Source of the DNA: Marinobacter maroccanus | Lineage (GTDB): Bacteria; Pseudomonadota; Gammaproteobacteria; Pseudomonadales; Oleiphilaceae | Direction of reading: 5' to 3' | NCBI RefSeq assembly: GCF_002933275.1 | Contig: NZ_PSSX01000016.1 | Location: 1-64,000, forward strand | Length of the DNA: 64,000 bases | Part shown: positions 52,814 through 62,262 of the stretch, piece after piece | How positions within the stretch are numbered: the first letter of the stretch is position 1 | How the letters are laid out: each line of letters begins with the position of its first letter | The notes under the pieces: generated by a model | Seen by the model: the letters and a program-made list of their open reading frames with translations, nothing else | Database searches by the model: none | What the model was told of the DNA's origin: nothing | Program-made: the position numbers and the translations under genes

Positions 52814-54255
52814 TTCGACTGAGTTTGGTTCGTTAGCCTGTCCCGGAGCTCAGTGACGCACTTGGCTATTTCGCGCTCGTTGGCGCTGGCAAACCCCATA
52901 ACCAGGCCGGTTCTGGCAGAATCTCCCAGAAAATGCGCGCTCAGCGGTGTACTGCCAAATCCTCTGGTTTTCAGCCATTGGCTGAGCGCCCAGTCGTCAA
53001 AATCTCCTTCAAGTACCAGATGCATCCCGGCGCTTTCCGCCACCGGTTGAGCAAGACCGCCGAGCTTTTCCGTAACCTGGCTCTGGAAGAGTTGCCACTT
53101 GTCCCGATATAGCTGGCGCATGCGCCGCAGATGGCGTGTGAACTGACCACTCTCAATGAATTCGGCGATGGTTGCCTGGGCAAGAAGGGGCGTTTCGCCA
53201 CCGCTAATCTGCTTCGCCCAGAGCAAGGGTTCGACTACCGCCTCCGGGACCACCAGATAGCCCACCCGTAATGCCGGCAGAAGCGTTTTGCTGAAACTGC
53301 CCATGTAGAGCACGGGCGCATTCTCGAACAGGCCCTGAATGGCGGCGAAGGGCTTGTTGTAGAAGTGGAACTCGCTGTCGTAGTCGTCCTCGATGATCCA
53401 GCACTCATTGCGCTGGGCCCATTGAACAAGCGCCATTCGCTGGGACAGGTCCAGGATGCCGCCCATGGGGTATTGGTGCGTGGGTGTGCAGAAAAGGAGT
53501 CTGGCCCTGGCAGGCTCAAGGCCGGGCAACGCTTCTACGTCCAGAACCTGGTTTCTAAGGGGTATTGGAATCAGTGGGTTGCCAAAACGGCCAAGTGCAT
53601 TTCGGGCGCCACGGTATCCGGGGTTTTCACACAGGATGCTGTCATCTCGCTGCAGAAACACATCCGCAAGCAGCGAGAGCGCCTGTTGTGCACCGTTGGT
53701 GATGATGACTTGACTTTCTTCGCAGCGAACACCGCGGGAGGTTCTCAGGTAGGCGGCGATGGCGCGTCTCAGGGGCTGATACCCCTGGATGCTGTCATAT
53801 CCCCGCAGTGACCGGCGGCTTTCCTGATGGTGCATGATCCGGTTCCAGGTACGGATCGGAAACGCGTCAAGGTCCGGCAGGCCCGGCTGGAATGGCAAAC
53901 TGGCGTCTTCAACAGGCTTCGACTTCCCCCGTGGAAGTGCAGGCAGCGGTGGCAGTTCCATAGAGTCGCCACGAGGTTTGCCAAGGCCCGGCCCTGAGGG
54001 GTTCACGGCCGACTTGATATCTTCATGGACGAAAATGCCCTTGCCCGCACGGCTTTGAAGAAAGCCCTCGGCCTTGAGCTGTTCGTATACCGCGTTCACC
54101 GTGTTGCGGCTGATGCCCAGGTCCTTTGCCATCTGGCGGCTTGGCGGCAGCTGGCGCCCGGGTAGGTATCGCTGGTCGAGTATCCGTTCGGATAATCGTT
54201 GATACAGCTGATGCTGCAGCGGACGCGCGCTGTCCAGCCGGATATCGTCGATCAC
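52810..54255 (-). CDS. MocR-family regulator (GntR HTH plus aminotransferase-like domain)
   Basis: This protein of about 481 residues has an N-terminal GntR winged helix (LSERILDQRYLPGRQLPPSRQMAKDLGISRNTV) and a fold-type I aminotransferase-like domain. The PLP lysine is in MGSFSKTLLPALRVGY. The order and motifs fit the PdxR/MocR group, which binds PLP as an effector. The start is uncertain: GTG 54255 has AGGA upstream, and a TTG at 54273 would overlap the inverted repeat at 54269. It is divergent from a PNPOx-like gene, consistent with control of vitamin B6 metabolism. Confidence 0.87.
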   Translation of the reverse strand: MIDDIRLDSARPLQHQLYQRLSERILDQRYLPGRQLPPSRQMAKDLGISRNTVNAVYEQLKAEGFLQSRAGKGIFVHEDIKSAVNPSGPGLGKPRGDSMELPPLPALPRGKSKPVEDASLPFQPGLPDLDAFPIRTWNRIMHHQESRRSLRGYDSIQGYQPLRRAIAAYLRTSRGVRCEESQVIITNGAQQALSLLADVFLQRDDSILCENPGYRGARNALGRFGNPLIPIPLRNQVLDVEALPGLEPARARLLFCTPTHQYPMGGILDLSQRMALVQWAQRNECWIIEDDYDSEFHFYNKPFAAIQGLFENAPVLYMGSFSKTLLPALRVGYLVVPEAVVEPLLWAKQISGGETPLLAQATIAEFIESGQFTRHLRRMRQLYRDKWQLFQSQVTEKLGGLAQPVAESAGMHLVLEGDFDDWALSQWLKTRGFGSTPLSAHFLGDSARTGLVMGFASANEREIAKCVTELRDRLTNQTQSN

Positions 54256-54268
54256 ATCAACTGGTCCT

Positions 54269-54297
54269 ATCAAAAGTCACAATCTGGATCTTTTGAT
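54269..54297. promoter_or_regulatory. Candidate MocR operator ATCAAAAG-N13-CTTTTGAT
   Basis: Perfect 8-bp inverted arms at 54269-54276 and 54290-54297 with a 13-base spacer lie between the MocR gene and the PNPOx-like gene. A related sequence, GGTCCTATCAAA, overlaps the left arm, and TGATGGTATC overlaps the right. Such sites are known for PdxR-type regulators. The match here is by position and symmetry. Confidence 0.55.
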
Positions 54298-54362
54298 GGT
54301 ATCAGAAGTGCCTTTCAATAGAAGTACATTTTGTGAAGTGCAAGACCGGAAAGGAGCTTCTG

Positions 54363-54965
54363 ATGACAACGACTGATTTGACCGGGACCAGCGCGTCCCC
54401 ACTGACTTCCTGCCCACGCAGCAGGGTGCAGCGGGCAGTAAAGCGAGCAAGCTATGACAGAGAAACAGCCTACAGGCTGATTGATCGGCTCAAAACGGCG
54501 CATGTCGGATTTGTGGAAGATGGCGAGCCTCGCATCATCCCGATCACTGCCTGGCGGCTTGGTGATGATCTTTATCTACACACGTTGAACGGTGGACGCT
54601 TGTCCCGGCGCCTCGGGTCTGGAGTATTACTTTGCATCTCGTTCGCAGTGACGAATGAATGGGTGATGACCAAGTCGGCGTTCCATCACAGCGCAAACTA
54701 CGAGTCCCTGGTGTTGTATGGGCGAGCTGAGCCGGTACATGACGATGCCGCTTTTGATGCCGCGTTCCGCGCGATCATCAACCAGATAGAACCAGGGCGG
54801 TGGGAGCAGGTCAGGGCGCCCAATGACAAGGAGAGAAAGGCAACGGCATTATTCCGGATACCGATTGAAGAAGGCGCTTTCAAAAGTCGCACCGGCGGTC
54901 CGAATGATGATCCGGAGGATCTGGCCCTGCCGGTCTGGCATGGGACCCTGTCAGCCGGGGGCTGA
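54363..54965 (+). CDS. Pyridoxamine 5'-phosphate oxidase-like FMN-binding protein
   Basis: This 200-residue protein belongs to the split-barrel flavin family (COG3467-like). It has the blocks RASYDRETAYRLIDRLKTAHVGFVEDGEPRIIPI, DLYLHTLNGGRLSRRL and FHHSANYESLVLYGRA. The reaction is unknown, as related proteins bind FMN, heme or F420. ATG 54363 has AAGGAG upstream. Its position divergent from a MocR regulator suggests a B6- or amine-linked role. Confidence 0.87.
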   Translation: MTTTDLTGTSASPLTSCPRSRVQRAVKRASYDRETAYRLIDRLKTAHVGFVEDGEPRIIPITAWRLGDDLYLHTLNGGRLSRRLGSGVLLCISFAVTNEWVMTKSAFHHSANYESLVLYGRAEPVHDDAAFDAAFRAIINQIEPGRWEQVRAPNDKERKATALFRIPIEEGAFKSRTGGPNDDPEDLALPVWHGTLSAGG

Positions 54966-55066
54966 TCTTGATTGTTGCCGGCGGTGAATGCCTTCATAGA
55001 CTACCTGGCCGAGTGCTACTCTGAGATCAGTAAGAACTGAGCGTTTGTCTTTGCATAAGGATTCCA

Positions 55067-55390
55067 ATGTCTGAAGATCCCCTGAAAACCCTGTCCGACC
55101 TTGCCAGTGATGCCCATGCGCGAATTCAGGCAGCCCACCAGCACATCAATCCGGTGGTGGAGGTTCGCCGTGGTATGCGTGATGCGGGTATACCGGCGGA
55201 TGTGATGACCATTGACTGTCTGCGCACACGCCGAAGAATTACGCTTATACTGCACGATGATCAGCCTGGCACTCTTCTTTATCAGTTCGTGACCATTGAG
55301 GATGAGGTAGGGAATGACTTTCAGCAGATGGCGCTCGGCGACATGACAACCACCAAACTGTTCGAGTGGATTCAGGAGTATTTTGGCTAA
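55067..55390 (+). CDS. Conserved small protein, unknown function (107 aa)
   Basis: This soluble protein of 107 residues has a helical first part (TLSDLASDAHARIQAAHQHINPVVEV), a beta-rich middle (RRRITLILHDDQPGTLLYQFV), and a final helix (TTTKLFEWIQEYF). I do not recognise a named family. It has AAGGAT upstream and lies 4 bases before the homocysteine methyltransferase-like gene, so the two are co-expressed. No catalytic motif is obvious. Confidence 0.7.
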   Translation: MSEDPLKTLSDLASDAHARIQAAHQHINPVVEVRRGMRDAGIPADVMTIDCLRTRRRITLILHDDQPGTLLYQFVTIEDEVGNDFQQMALGDMTTTKLFEWIQEYFG

Positions 55391-55393
55391 TTT

Positions 55394-56299
55394 ATGAAAT
55401 CTGTTGCACTTCTTGATGGCGGCCTGGGCCAGGAAATCTACCGCAGAGCCATGAATGTTACGTCACTGCTATGGTCAGTGGCGGTAATGCGGGAACAGCC
55501 GGACGTTGTTACCGATGTCCATGCTGATTTTATCAGGGCGGGCGCCCGTACCCTGACACTGAACACCTATGCCGCAACGCCAACGCGACTGGCCAGAGAA
55601 GGCCTTGGCGACGAGATCGGTGCAATCCATCAACGGGCGTTCGAGGTATTGGAGCGCGCCATCGCGTTAACGGGCGCCGACGTTGATATCGCCGGTTGCC
55701 TGCCGCCCCTGGTCGGAAGTTATCGGAGCCAGCCTGCCCGGACGTTCGAGGATCTGAAATCGGAGTTCGATATTCTGGTCAAACTTCAGGGTGGGGCAGA
55801 TGTCTTCCTCATCGAAACGATGACGAACTCGCTGGAGGCGAGCGCCGCCTGTGCTGCCGCCGGTGAATCAGGCAAGCCCTTTGGGGTGGCGTTCCGGCTG
55901 GAAACGGATGGCAAACTTCGGTCCGGGGAAACGCTTGCAGAGGCTGTCGAAGCGGTTAAGCCGTTCGGGCCAACGGCTATCCTGCTCAATTGCTGCGATC
56001 CGGAAGTGATTTCGCAGGCAATGCCTGAACTGGCCGGCCTTTTCCCCTTAACGGGTGGCTACGCTAACGCGTTCAAAACGGTTGAGCCGATGGCCAGCGG
56101 AGCATTGGTGGATGAACTGGAAGCCAGGCCGGACGTGTCTCCCGGGGTGTATGCGCTTCAGGTGAAACAGTGGCTGGAGGACGGCGCGGGCGTTGTTGGT
56201 GGCTGTTGTGAGATTACGCCGGAGCACATCAGCCATCTGGCCGATGTGCTGACAGGCGAGTTTAACCTGGTACGGTTCTCGGAATTGGCCCGCAGTTAG
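55394..56299 (+). CDS. Homocysteine S-methyltransferase family protein
   Basis: This 301-residue protein has the family start LLDGGLGQEIYRRA and zinc ligand motifs ILLNCCDPEVI and VGGCCEITPEHI. These place it in the MmuM/HMT family, which moves a methyl group from S-methylmethionine or another donor to a thiol such as homocysteine. Members in marine bacteria may use other methylated sulfur compounds or betaines. No zinc ligand is missing. It overlaps the convergent DUF1127 gene by 4 bases. Confidence 0.9.
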   Translation: MKSVALLDGGLGQEIYRRAMNVTSLLWSVAVMREQPDVVTDVHADFIRAGARTLTLNTYAATPTRLAREGLGDEIGAIHQRAFEVLERAIALTGADVDIAGCLPPLVGSYRSQPARTFEDLKSEFDILVKLQGGADVFLIETMTNSLEASAACAAAGESGKPFGVAFRLETDGKLRSGETLAEAVEAVKPFGPTAILLNCCDPEVISQAMPELAGLFPLTGGYANAFKTVEPMASGALVDELEARPDVSPGVYALQVKQWLEDGAGVVGGCCEITPEHISHLADVLTGEFNLVRFSELARS

Positions 56300-56571
56300 C
56301 CGGCGAGTCGAGGGCTTTTTGTCCTGCGCGCTTCCATGGCACGTTTGGAGCGACGTACCTCAATGTATTGCATCGCATCGTTCCGGATAGGAAGGTGCAG
56401 GGCGCCTTCCAGATCATGGCGGTCGTAGCCGAGATCCGACAGCGTGTCATCCTTTTCCTTCAGCAACGACTGCGCCATACGGCGGAATTTCTGGCGCCTG
56501 GCATACCCTTCAAACCATGAGGTGATCGGCTGGATTGCGGCGCTTGATTGATGCTCTGTGCTCTTCTGCAT
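56296..56571 (-). CDS. DUF1127 domain-containing protein
   Basis: This 91-residue protein has a DUF1127-like arginine-rich segment in its middle (FEGYARRQKFRRMAQSLLKEKDDTLSDLGYDRHDLE). DUF1127 proteins are small and often linked with stress or metabolite regulation, including RNA and phosphate control in alphaproteobacteria. The start ATG 56571 drops an upstream in-frame stretch of 36 residues that has no similarity. It is divergent from a LysR gene. Confidence 0.85.
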   Translation of the reverse strand: MQKSTEHQSSAAIQPITSWFEGYARRQKFRRMAQSLLKEKDDTLSDLGYDRHDLEGALHLPIRNDAMQYIEVRRSKRAMEARRTKSPRLAG

Positions 56572-56761
56572 GTCTACGGCCCCGACAGTTGGTAAATGGC
56601 TGCACCAGCTCGCTTGGACGTTGTGTAACTCGCATACGGGTGCCTTCAGTGAGTATTCTGATCTCCTCCAAGTCTTCAATCAAACGAAAAGAATTTAAGA
56701 TCTCGTTCAGTTATGCTTAAGTCAGTTTCAGGCCACAAAAATCGACTCGAGAGGTGCATTC

Positions 56762-57622
56762 GTGAAGATCCCGCTACTTGATAACGATGTCCTGAGGAGT
56801 TTCGTAGCCATCGCTGAGAGTGGCACCTTCACCAGTGCGGCCAGAGTAGTGCACCGGACACCTTCCGCCCTGAGCATGCAAATCAAGCAGCTCGAAAGAA
56901 ACCTGGGCAAAACCCTGTTTATTCGAGAACCGCGGCGCGTCACCCTGACGGCGGAGGGTGAGGTTCTGCTCGATTACAGCCGGCGGTTGTTGCGGTTGAA
57001 CGAGGAAGCCGTCCAGCACTTCATATCGCCGACCCTCGAAGGAAAAGTGGGAATTGGTACGTCCGATGACGTCGGCACCCGGATTTTGCCTGAGGTGCTT
57101 GCGGAATTCGCCAGATCCTATCCCGCGGTTCTGGTTGATGTGGTTGTGGGCTCAAGCAAGCAAAACCTGGCCCGCCTCGACGCGGGTGAGCTGGATATGA
57201 CCCTGGTTACTGTGGCGGACGAGGCCGGTATTGGCCGCGGTGAGCTGGTTCATGAAGAGCCTTTGGTCTGGGCTGGTAGGGAAGGGTCATCCGCTTACCA
57301 GCGTTCACCGTTGCCCATCGCCATGGCTCATGAAGGGTGCGCCTGGCGCCGGATGACGCTGCGGGCACTGGACAGAGCGGGTATTTCCTACAGAATTGCC
57401 TATACGTGTGAACATTGTTCAGGTCAGGAGGCGGCAATGCTGGCAGATCTTGCTGTGGCACCGTTTCCGCAAAGCCTGATACACCCGCCCCTGAAAGAGG
57501 TGGTCGGGGGCAGCCTGCCGGACATCGGCTCTTATCAGTTGGCCCTGGTAAGGCGGGGTTCCAACCCCTTGAACGATGCGCTTGCTTCTCACGTGAAGGA
57601 AGCATTTCAGGGCCTGAGCTGA
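56762..57622 (+). CDS. LysR-family transcriptional regulator
   Basis: This 286-residue LysR regulator has the helix-turn-helix DVLRSFVAIAESGTFTSAARVVHRTPSALSMQIKQLE and a C-terminal effector domain. It starts at GTG 56762 with AGAGG upstream. The 190-base gap to the divergent DUF1127 gene probably contains its binding site, so DUF1127 is its likely target. LysR and DUF1127 pairs of this kind occur in other proteobacteria. Confidence 0.9.
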   Translation: MKIPLLDNDVLRSFVAIAESGTFTSAARVVHRTPSALSMQIKQLERNLGKTLFIREPRRVTLTAEGEVLLDYSRRLLRLNEEAVQHFISPTLEGKVGIGTSDDVGTRILPEVLAEFARSYPAVLVDVVVGSSKQNLARLDAGELDMTLVTVADEAGIGRGELVHEEPLVWAGREGSSAYQRSPLPIAMAHEGCAWRRMTLRALDRAGISYRIAYTCEHCSGQEAAMLADLAVAPFPQSLIHPPLKEVVGGSLPDIGSYQLALVRRGSNPLNDALASHVKEAFQGLS

Positions 57623-57690
57623 AAAGCTCTTGCAGGAATGATCTTCCGGAAAATCTTTAGCCGACCGGTTCGGATTCAAGGAAACCATTG

Positions 57691-59574
57691 ATGACCGTTT
57701 ATTTCGTCCAGGCCTTTATCTACCTGGTGGCAGCAGTGATCGCCGTGCCCCTGGCAAAACGTCTTGGTCTGGGGTCGGTCCTCGGCTACCTGGTGGCGGG
57801 CGTGGTGATCGGTCCGGTTACAGGGCTGGTGGGGCAGGAAGCCAACACTATCCAGCATTTTGCCGAGTTCGGCGTGGTAATGATGCTTTTCCTGGTTGGT
57901 ATGGAGTTGGACCCCAAAGCACTCTGGGCCATGCGTGTCCGCCTGGTTGGCCTTGGCGGGCTTCAGGTGGTGCTGACAGCAGCAGCCGGCATGGCGGTGG
58001 CCGCCTGGCTCGGGCTCCAGTGGCAGACGTCACTTGCCGTCGGTTTGATCTTTGCGTTGTCTTCCACTGCGATTGTCCTGCAGACCCTCAACGAAAAGGG
58101 GTTGGTCAAAACCGAAGGTGGTCGCAGTGCCTTCTCGGTGCTGCTGTTCCAGGATATTGCGGTCATTCCCATGCTCGCACTGATTCCGTTGCTGGCGTTG
58201 CCGGAGCTAATGGCTGTCGGCAGCACTTCAGATGACCATGGCAGCCACTTGAGCCTGGTGGACAGTCTTCCTGGCTGGGCCCATGGGCTGGTTGTGGTGG
58301 CAGCCATCGCTGCTGTGGTTGTCGGTGGTCATTACCTGAGTCGGCCCCTGTTCCGTTATGTGGTGCAGTCGGGGTTGCGTGAAGTTTTTACGGCCACTGC
58401 GCTGATGCTTGTGATCGGGATCGCCGCGCTGATGAGCCTGGTGAACCTGTCGCCGGCGCTTGGGGCGTTCCTGGCCGGCGTGGTGCTGGCCAACAGTGAA
58501 TTCCGCCATGAGCTGGAAGCGAATATCGAACCATTCAAGGGACTTCTGCTGGGGCTGTTCTTCATCACCGTGGGCGCAGGCATCAATTTTGACGTGCTGT
58601 CAGAGCAATGGGGTACGGTCGTGTCCCTTGCGGTGTCGGTTATTGCCGTGAAGGCGGCGATTCTCCTCGGTCTGGCCCTGCTTTTCAGGGTTCATGGCAG
58701 CAACGGCTGGTTGTTTACCCTGAGCCTGGCCCAGGCTGGTGAATTTGGCTTTGTACTACTGACTTACAGTGTCCAGAACAGTGTGATTGCGGTGGAAACC
58801 TCCCAGGTCCTCTCACTGGTGGTGGCGCTGTCGATGTTCCTGACGCCGTTGCTGTTTATCGTTTACGAACGGATCGTGTTGCCTCGTTATCGTCGTTCAC
58901 AAAACGACGAGCGGCAAGCGGATACCATCGACGAACAGGCGCCGGTTATCGTTGCCGGTGTTGGTCGTTTCGGCCAGATTGTCTGCCGGCTGTTGCGGGC
59001 CAATAATGTTCCTATTGTTGCATTGGACCACGAGATCGAGCAGATCGAGAACCTCCGGCAGATCAATATCAAGAGCTTCTTCGGGAATGCGACTCGGCCC
59101 GATTTGCTGGAAACTGCGGGCATCGAACAGGCCCGGCTGCTGGTAGTGGCCATTGACGATCGTGACCGTTCGGTCCAGATGGTGGAGCACGTAAAGCAGT
59201 TCTTCCCAGGTGTCTGGGTGCTGGCCCGCGCTTTCGACAGAGGCCACGGATACCGGTTGCGGGAGGCAGGGGCCGATGATGTGGTGAGTGAAACCTATCA
59301 TTCGGCACTTGAACTTGGCGGCCATGCACTGACCGCCATGGGGGTGCATCCAATGCGTGCCCGTCAGATGACCTGGGCTTTCCTGGACAATGAGAAAGCC
59401 CACGAGGATGAGCTGTTCGAAGCCTGGAAAGAAATCGAGGAAGGTATCCGGTTCAGTCCCCGCTACGGTGAACTCTTCATGAAACTCGAAGAAGCGCTTA
59501 ACAGCGCCATGCATCGGGACTGGGAAGAGCCGAAGCAGGAGGATGTTCCCATATGGCGGCCGCCGGACCGCTGA
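57691..59574 (+). CDS. CPA2-family cation/proton antiporter, KefB/KefC-like, with RCK domain
   Basis: This 627-residue inner-membrane protein has 12 or 13 helices with VVMMLFLVGMELDPKALW and ALSSTAIVLQTLNEKG, which resembles the Q-E-like transport core of CPA2 carriers. The C-terminal half has an RCK-N domain (VIVAGVGRFGQIVCRLL; LDHEIEQIENL) that binds NAD or nucleotide to gate transport. It fits the glutathione-gated potassium efflux group (KefB/KefC), but the ligand is not proven. No KefF/KefG partner gene is present. AAGGAA precedes ATG 57691. Confidence 0.9.
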   Translation: MTVYFVQAFIYLVAAVIAVPLAKRLGLGSVLGYLVAGVVIGPVTGLVGQEANTIQHFAEFGVVMMLFLVGMELDPKALWAMRVRLVGLGGLQVVLTAAAGMAVAAWLGLQWQTSLAVGLIFALSSTAIVLQTLNEKGLVKTEGGRSAFSVLLFQDIAVIPMLALIPLLALPELMAVGSTSDDHGSHLSLVDSLPGWAHGLVVVAAIAAVVVGGHYLSRPLFRYVVQSGLREVFTATALMLVIGIAALMSLVNLSPALGAFLAGVVLANSEFRHELEANIEPFKGLLLGLFFITVGAGINFDVLSEQWGTVVSLAVSVIAVKAAILLGLALLFRVHGSNGWLFTLSLAQAGEFGFVLLTYSVQNSVIAVETSQVLSLVVALSMFLTPLLFIVYERIVLPRYRRSQNDERQADTIDEQAPVIVAGVGRFGQIVCRLLRANNVPIVALDHEIEQIENLRQINIKSFFGNATRPDLLETAGIEQARLLVVAIDDRDRSVQMVEHVKQFFPGVWVLARAFDRGHGYRLREAGADDVVSETYHSALELGGHALTAMGVHPMRARQMTWAFLDNEKAHEDELFEAWKEIEEGIRFSPRYGELFMKLEEALNSAMHRDWEEPKQEDVPIWRPPDR

Positions 59575-59626
59575 CAGTGCGGTAACGCTGGGCTAAATTA
59601 TTGCCTATGCGGTTGTAGAGGTCAGT

Positions 59627-61327
59627 ATGGTGTTCAGGAAAGCGCTTGTTGTTTCAGGTCTGGTTTTCGCCGGGTCCTGCGCTGCTGCCGAGTCGGGCAG
59701 GTACGATTGCATTGCCAGTAGTATTCAGCCGGAAGCCATTGATCTGGACAAACCGAGGGATCAGCTCGCCCGCCAGACTGATCTGGTGATTCCGGAGGGC
59801 GCGCGCATTGGCAGTATCCGTATTCTTCGCCGCCCCATCTTTGATACCACTGATCCGGAGCAGAACAACGCGCTCTATCGAACTTTGAACGCACTCAACA
59901 CGCCTACCTGGGAATCTGCCTTGCGCTCCCAGTTGGTGTTCGAGGAAGGCGATGTTTTCGAGGCCGAGCTTATTTCCGAGTCCGAGCGGGTTCTGCGTCA
60001 GCGGGAATATTTGACCGCAGCGTGGGTGGGCGTCACCCAGGTTTGTGGGGACGAAATCGAGGTAAGTGTTCTGACGCGGGATACCTGGACGCTTTTTCCC
60101 AGCGTTGGCGTGTCGCGATCTGGAGGTGAGAATACCACTAACTTCGGGCTGTCTGATCCCAACTTTGCCGGGTCAGGCAAAAGCCTTGGCATCGGCTATG
60201 CGAAAGACCCGGACCGCACCGAAACCAGTCTGTATTTTGATGACCCGAACGTCCTGGGCTCCCACTGGCAGGCGGGCTTCTCATTTGATGAGAGAAGCGA
60301 TGGACGGGGCCGGGGCGCCTACCTCGAGAGGCCTTTCTTCAGCGAGACCACAAACTGGCGCTTTGGCCTGAGCGGCATCGACGACGTACGGGAGGAATCC
60401 CGCTACGTTGGCGCGGAGGCCATTGCCGATTATCGGCGCAGTCACGAGTTCTTCAGTATCGACGGAGGCTGGCGCCTGGCGGAGAGGAAAGACCGGCAGC
60501 TGAGATTACTTGCCGGCTACCGCTACGATGCACTCGTGTTCGACCGTTTGCCCAACGAACCCAATCTCGACATCCTGCCCGACGACCGGACTCTCAGTTA
60601 CCCCTGGATTGGCTTTGATTACCGCCAGAACCGCTTCCGGAAAATGACCAATCTGACGCGGCTCCAGCGAGTGGAGGATGTGCGGGATGGCTTTGTGTGG
60701 AGAACCGAGCTCGGCTACTCCGGTAGTGGGCTGGGTGCCACCGAGGACCGCATAGTGCTGAACATGGATTTCCGGGATGTACTGCATGTATCGGAGACCA
60801 ACTACGCCAGCTATTCACTGAGCCAGAGTGGCACTTACCGGCTCGATGAAGATCGGGTGGAAAACCTTATTGGGACAGTGGGCGTTCAGTATTTTCATGG
60901 AGGCTCGGAGCGCTGGAACAGCTGGTACACCAACCTCGCTTTCACGGCAGCACACAATCTGACAGCCGACCAGCAATTGCTCATTGGCGGTGAGAATGGG
61001 CTGCGCGGTTACCCTAGTGAGTACCAGCAGGGTAACCGCCGTGTGTTATGGACCCTGGAGCGGCGTTATTTCCCGGACTGGCATCCGTTCAAACTGTTTC
61101 GGGTAGGCGGTGTACTGTTCACCGATGTAGGCCGTGCGTGGTTCACCGACGACCGGAACAGTGGGCCGGACGAAGGCGTGCTGAAAGATGTTGGCTTCGG
61201 CATGAGGCTGGCGTCCAGCCGTATCGAGGTGCAACGAATGCTGCACCTGGATTTTGCCTTCCCCCTGGATGGCGACGACAGTATTGATGATTTTCAGATT
61301 TTGCTGCGAGGCAGAAGCCAGTTTTGA
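59627..61327 (+). CDS. BamA/TamA-superfamily outer membrane protein
   Basis: This protein of 566 residues has a signal peptide at about 1-21 and then a soluble part (about 25-150) suitable for a POTRA-like domain. A 16-strand-like barrel follows, with the conserved D15/FhaC region LLIGGENGLRGYPSEYQQGNR at about residue 450, including the essential R-G-Y. The last residue is Phe (GRSQF), as expected for barrel insertion by BAM. It is not BamA itself, which is longer and has five POTRA domains. It heads a run of envelope genes. Confidence 0.85.
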   Translation: MVFRKALVVSGLVFAGSCAAAESGRYDCIASSIQPEAIDLDKPRDQLARQTDLVIPEGARIGSIRILRRPIFDTTDPEQNNALYRTLNALNTPTWESALRSQLVFEEGDVFEAELISESERVLRQREYLTAAWVGVTQVCGDEIEVSVLTRDTWTLFPSVGVSRSGGENTTNFGLSDPNFAGSGKSLGIGYAKDPDRTETSLYFDDPNVLGSHWQAGFSFDERSDGRGRGAYLERPFFSETTNWRFGLSGIDDVREESRYVGAEAIADYRRSHEFFSIDGGWRLAERKDRQLRLLAGYRYDALVFDRLPNEPNLDILPDDRTLSYPWIGFDYRQNRFRKMTNLTRLQRVEDVRDGFVWRTELGYSGSGLGATEDRIVLNMDFRDVLHVSETNYASYSLSQSGTYRLDEDRVENLIGTVGVQYFHGGSERWNSWYTNLAFTAAHNLTADQQLLIGGENGLRGYPSEYQQGNRRVLWTLERRYFPDWHPFKLFRVGGVLFTDVGRAWFTDDRNSGPDEGVLKDVGFGMRLASSRIEVQRMLHLDFAFPLDGDDSIDDFQILLRGRSQF

Positions 61328-61410
61328 CCCAACTTGATCTTGATCAATTGGCGAATTCGTGATCACATTACTGATATGTAATCAGACCTTGATTCCGGAA
61401 AGGTAAAAAA

Positions 61411-62250
61411 ATGAAGTTGTTGTTGGGTTTCCTGCTGTTCTCCCTCTCTTCGGCCGTTCTCGCTTCTAACTCCCTTGTCCGCATTGATTGCCAGGAAGAC
61501 ACAAACGGTGCGGCCGTGTATCTCGACGGTGTCTATCAATTCGAATGCGAGGATTATGCAAAACTCCCGATTCTGACAACTGCTGGGGCTCATGAGCTGC
61601 GAGTGGTTCGCCCGGCCGGTCGGGAATTTGAACAGGTATTCGAAAAACGAATTGAACTTCGTGCCGGTGTGCCTGAGCGGGTTCGTGTTTCCCTGCCAGA
61701 GAAAACCCTGACAGCGTATGGCCAGAAGCAGGAAGCGCAGCGCAAGGAAGAGGCGAGAATAGCCGCGGAAAAAGCAGAACAGCGACGTCGGGAACAGGCC
61801 CGGATTGCCGCTGAAAAAGCGGCCCAGGCGCAACTTGAGAAGGAGCTGTCGAACGCCCGCTCTGGCAATGCCGACGCCATGAGGAGAATGGCGCAGCGGT
61901 ATCGCTCGGGAGATGGTGTACCTGCCAATACGCAGGCAGCTTCCGAATGGGAAGCGAAGGCGGAACGTCAGCAAAAAATTGATGATCTCGAGGCAAGCAA
62001 GATGGAATATTTTGCGATGTCCGAGTCTGCTCTTCTCGGGGTCTACGGCGATGATCCGGGTTCTTCCCAAATTATTTCGGCCCCATGGATTGTCGCGCCG
62101 ACGTTCACAGCAGAACTGCTTTCGACTCCGGTAACGACCACGGACCAACAGATCAAGGACAACAGGTTGGAAACATTGCGTCGCCAAACGGCTGCGGCCC
62201 GCTGGGCGAACCCGGACTCTCTGGTCGCAAGGGCCGCGGACAAACGCTGA
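61411..62250 (+). CDS. Exported PEGA-like and coiled-coil protein
   Basis: This 279-residue protein begins with a signal peptide (MKLLLGFLLFSLSSAVLA). Residues about 22-90 look like a PEGA or similar beta-sandwich repeat (VYLDGVYQFECEDYAKLPILTTAGAHELRVV). A charged helical coiled coil follows (about 105-150, with repeated EEARIAAEKAEQ and EQARIAAEKAAQ), then a Sel1-like bit (GNADAMRRMAQRYRSGDGVPAN). It may be a periplasmic binding or scaffold protein. It belongs to the same cluster as the barrel and the DUF4105 gene. Confidence 0.75.
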   Translation: MKLLLGFLLFSLSSAVLASNSLVRIDCQEDTNGAAVYLDGVYQFECEDYAKLPILTTAGAHELRVVRPAGREFEQVFEKRIELRAGVPERVRVSLPEKTLTAYGQKQEAQRKEEARIAAEKAEQRRREQARIAAEKAAQAQLEKELSNARSGNADAMRRMAQRYRSGDGVPANTQAASEWEAKAERQQKIDDLEASKMEYFAMSESALLGVYGDDPGSSQIISAPWIVAPTFTAELLSTPVTTTDQQIKDNRLETLRRQTAAARWANPDSLVARAADKR

Positions 62251-62262
62251 CGCTTTTTCGCC

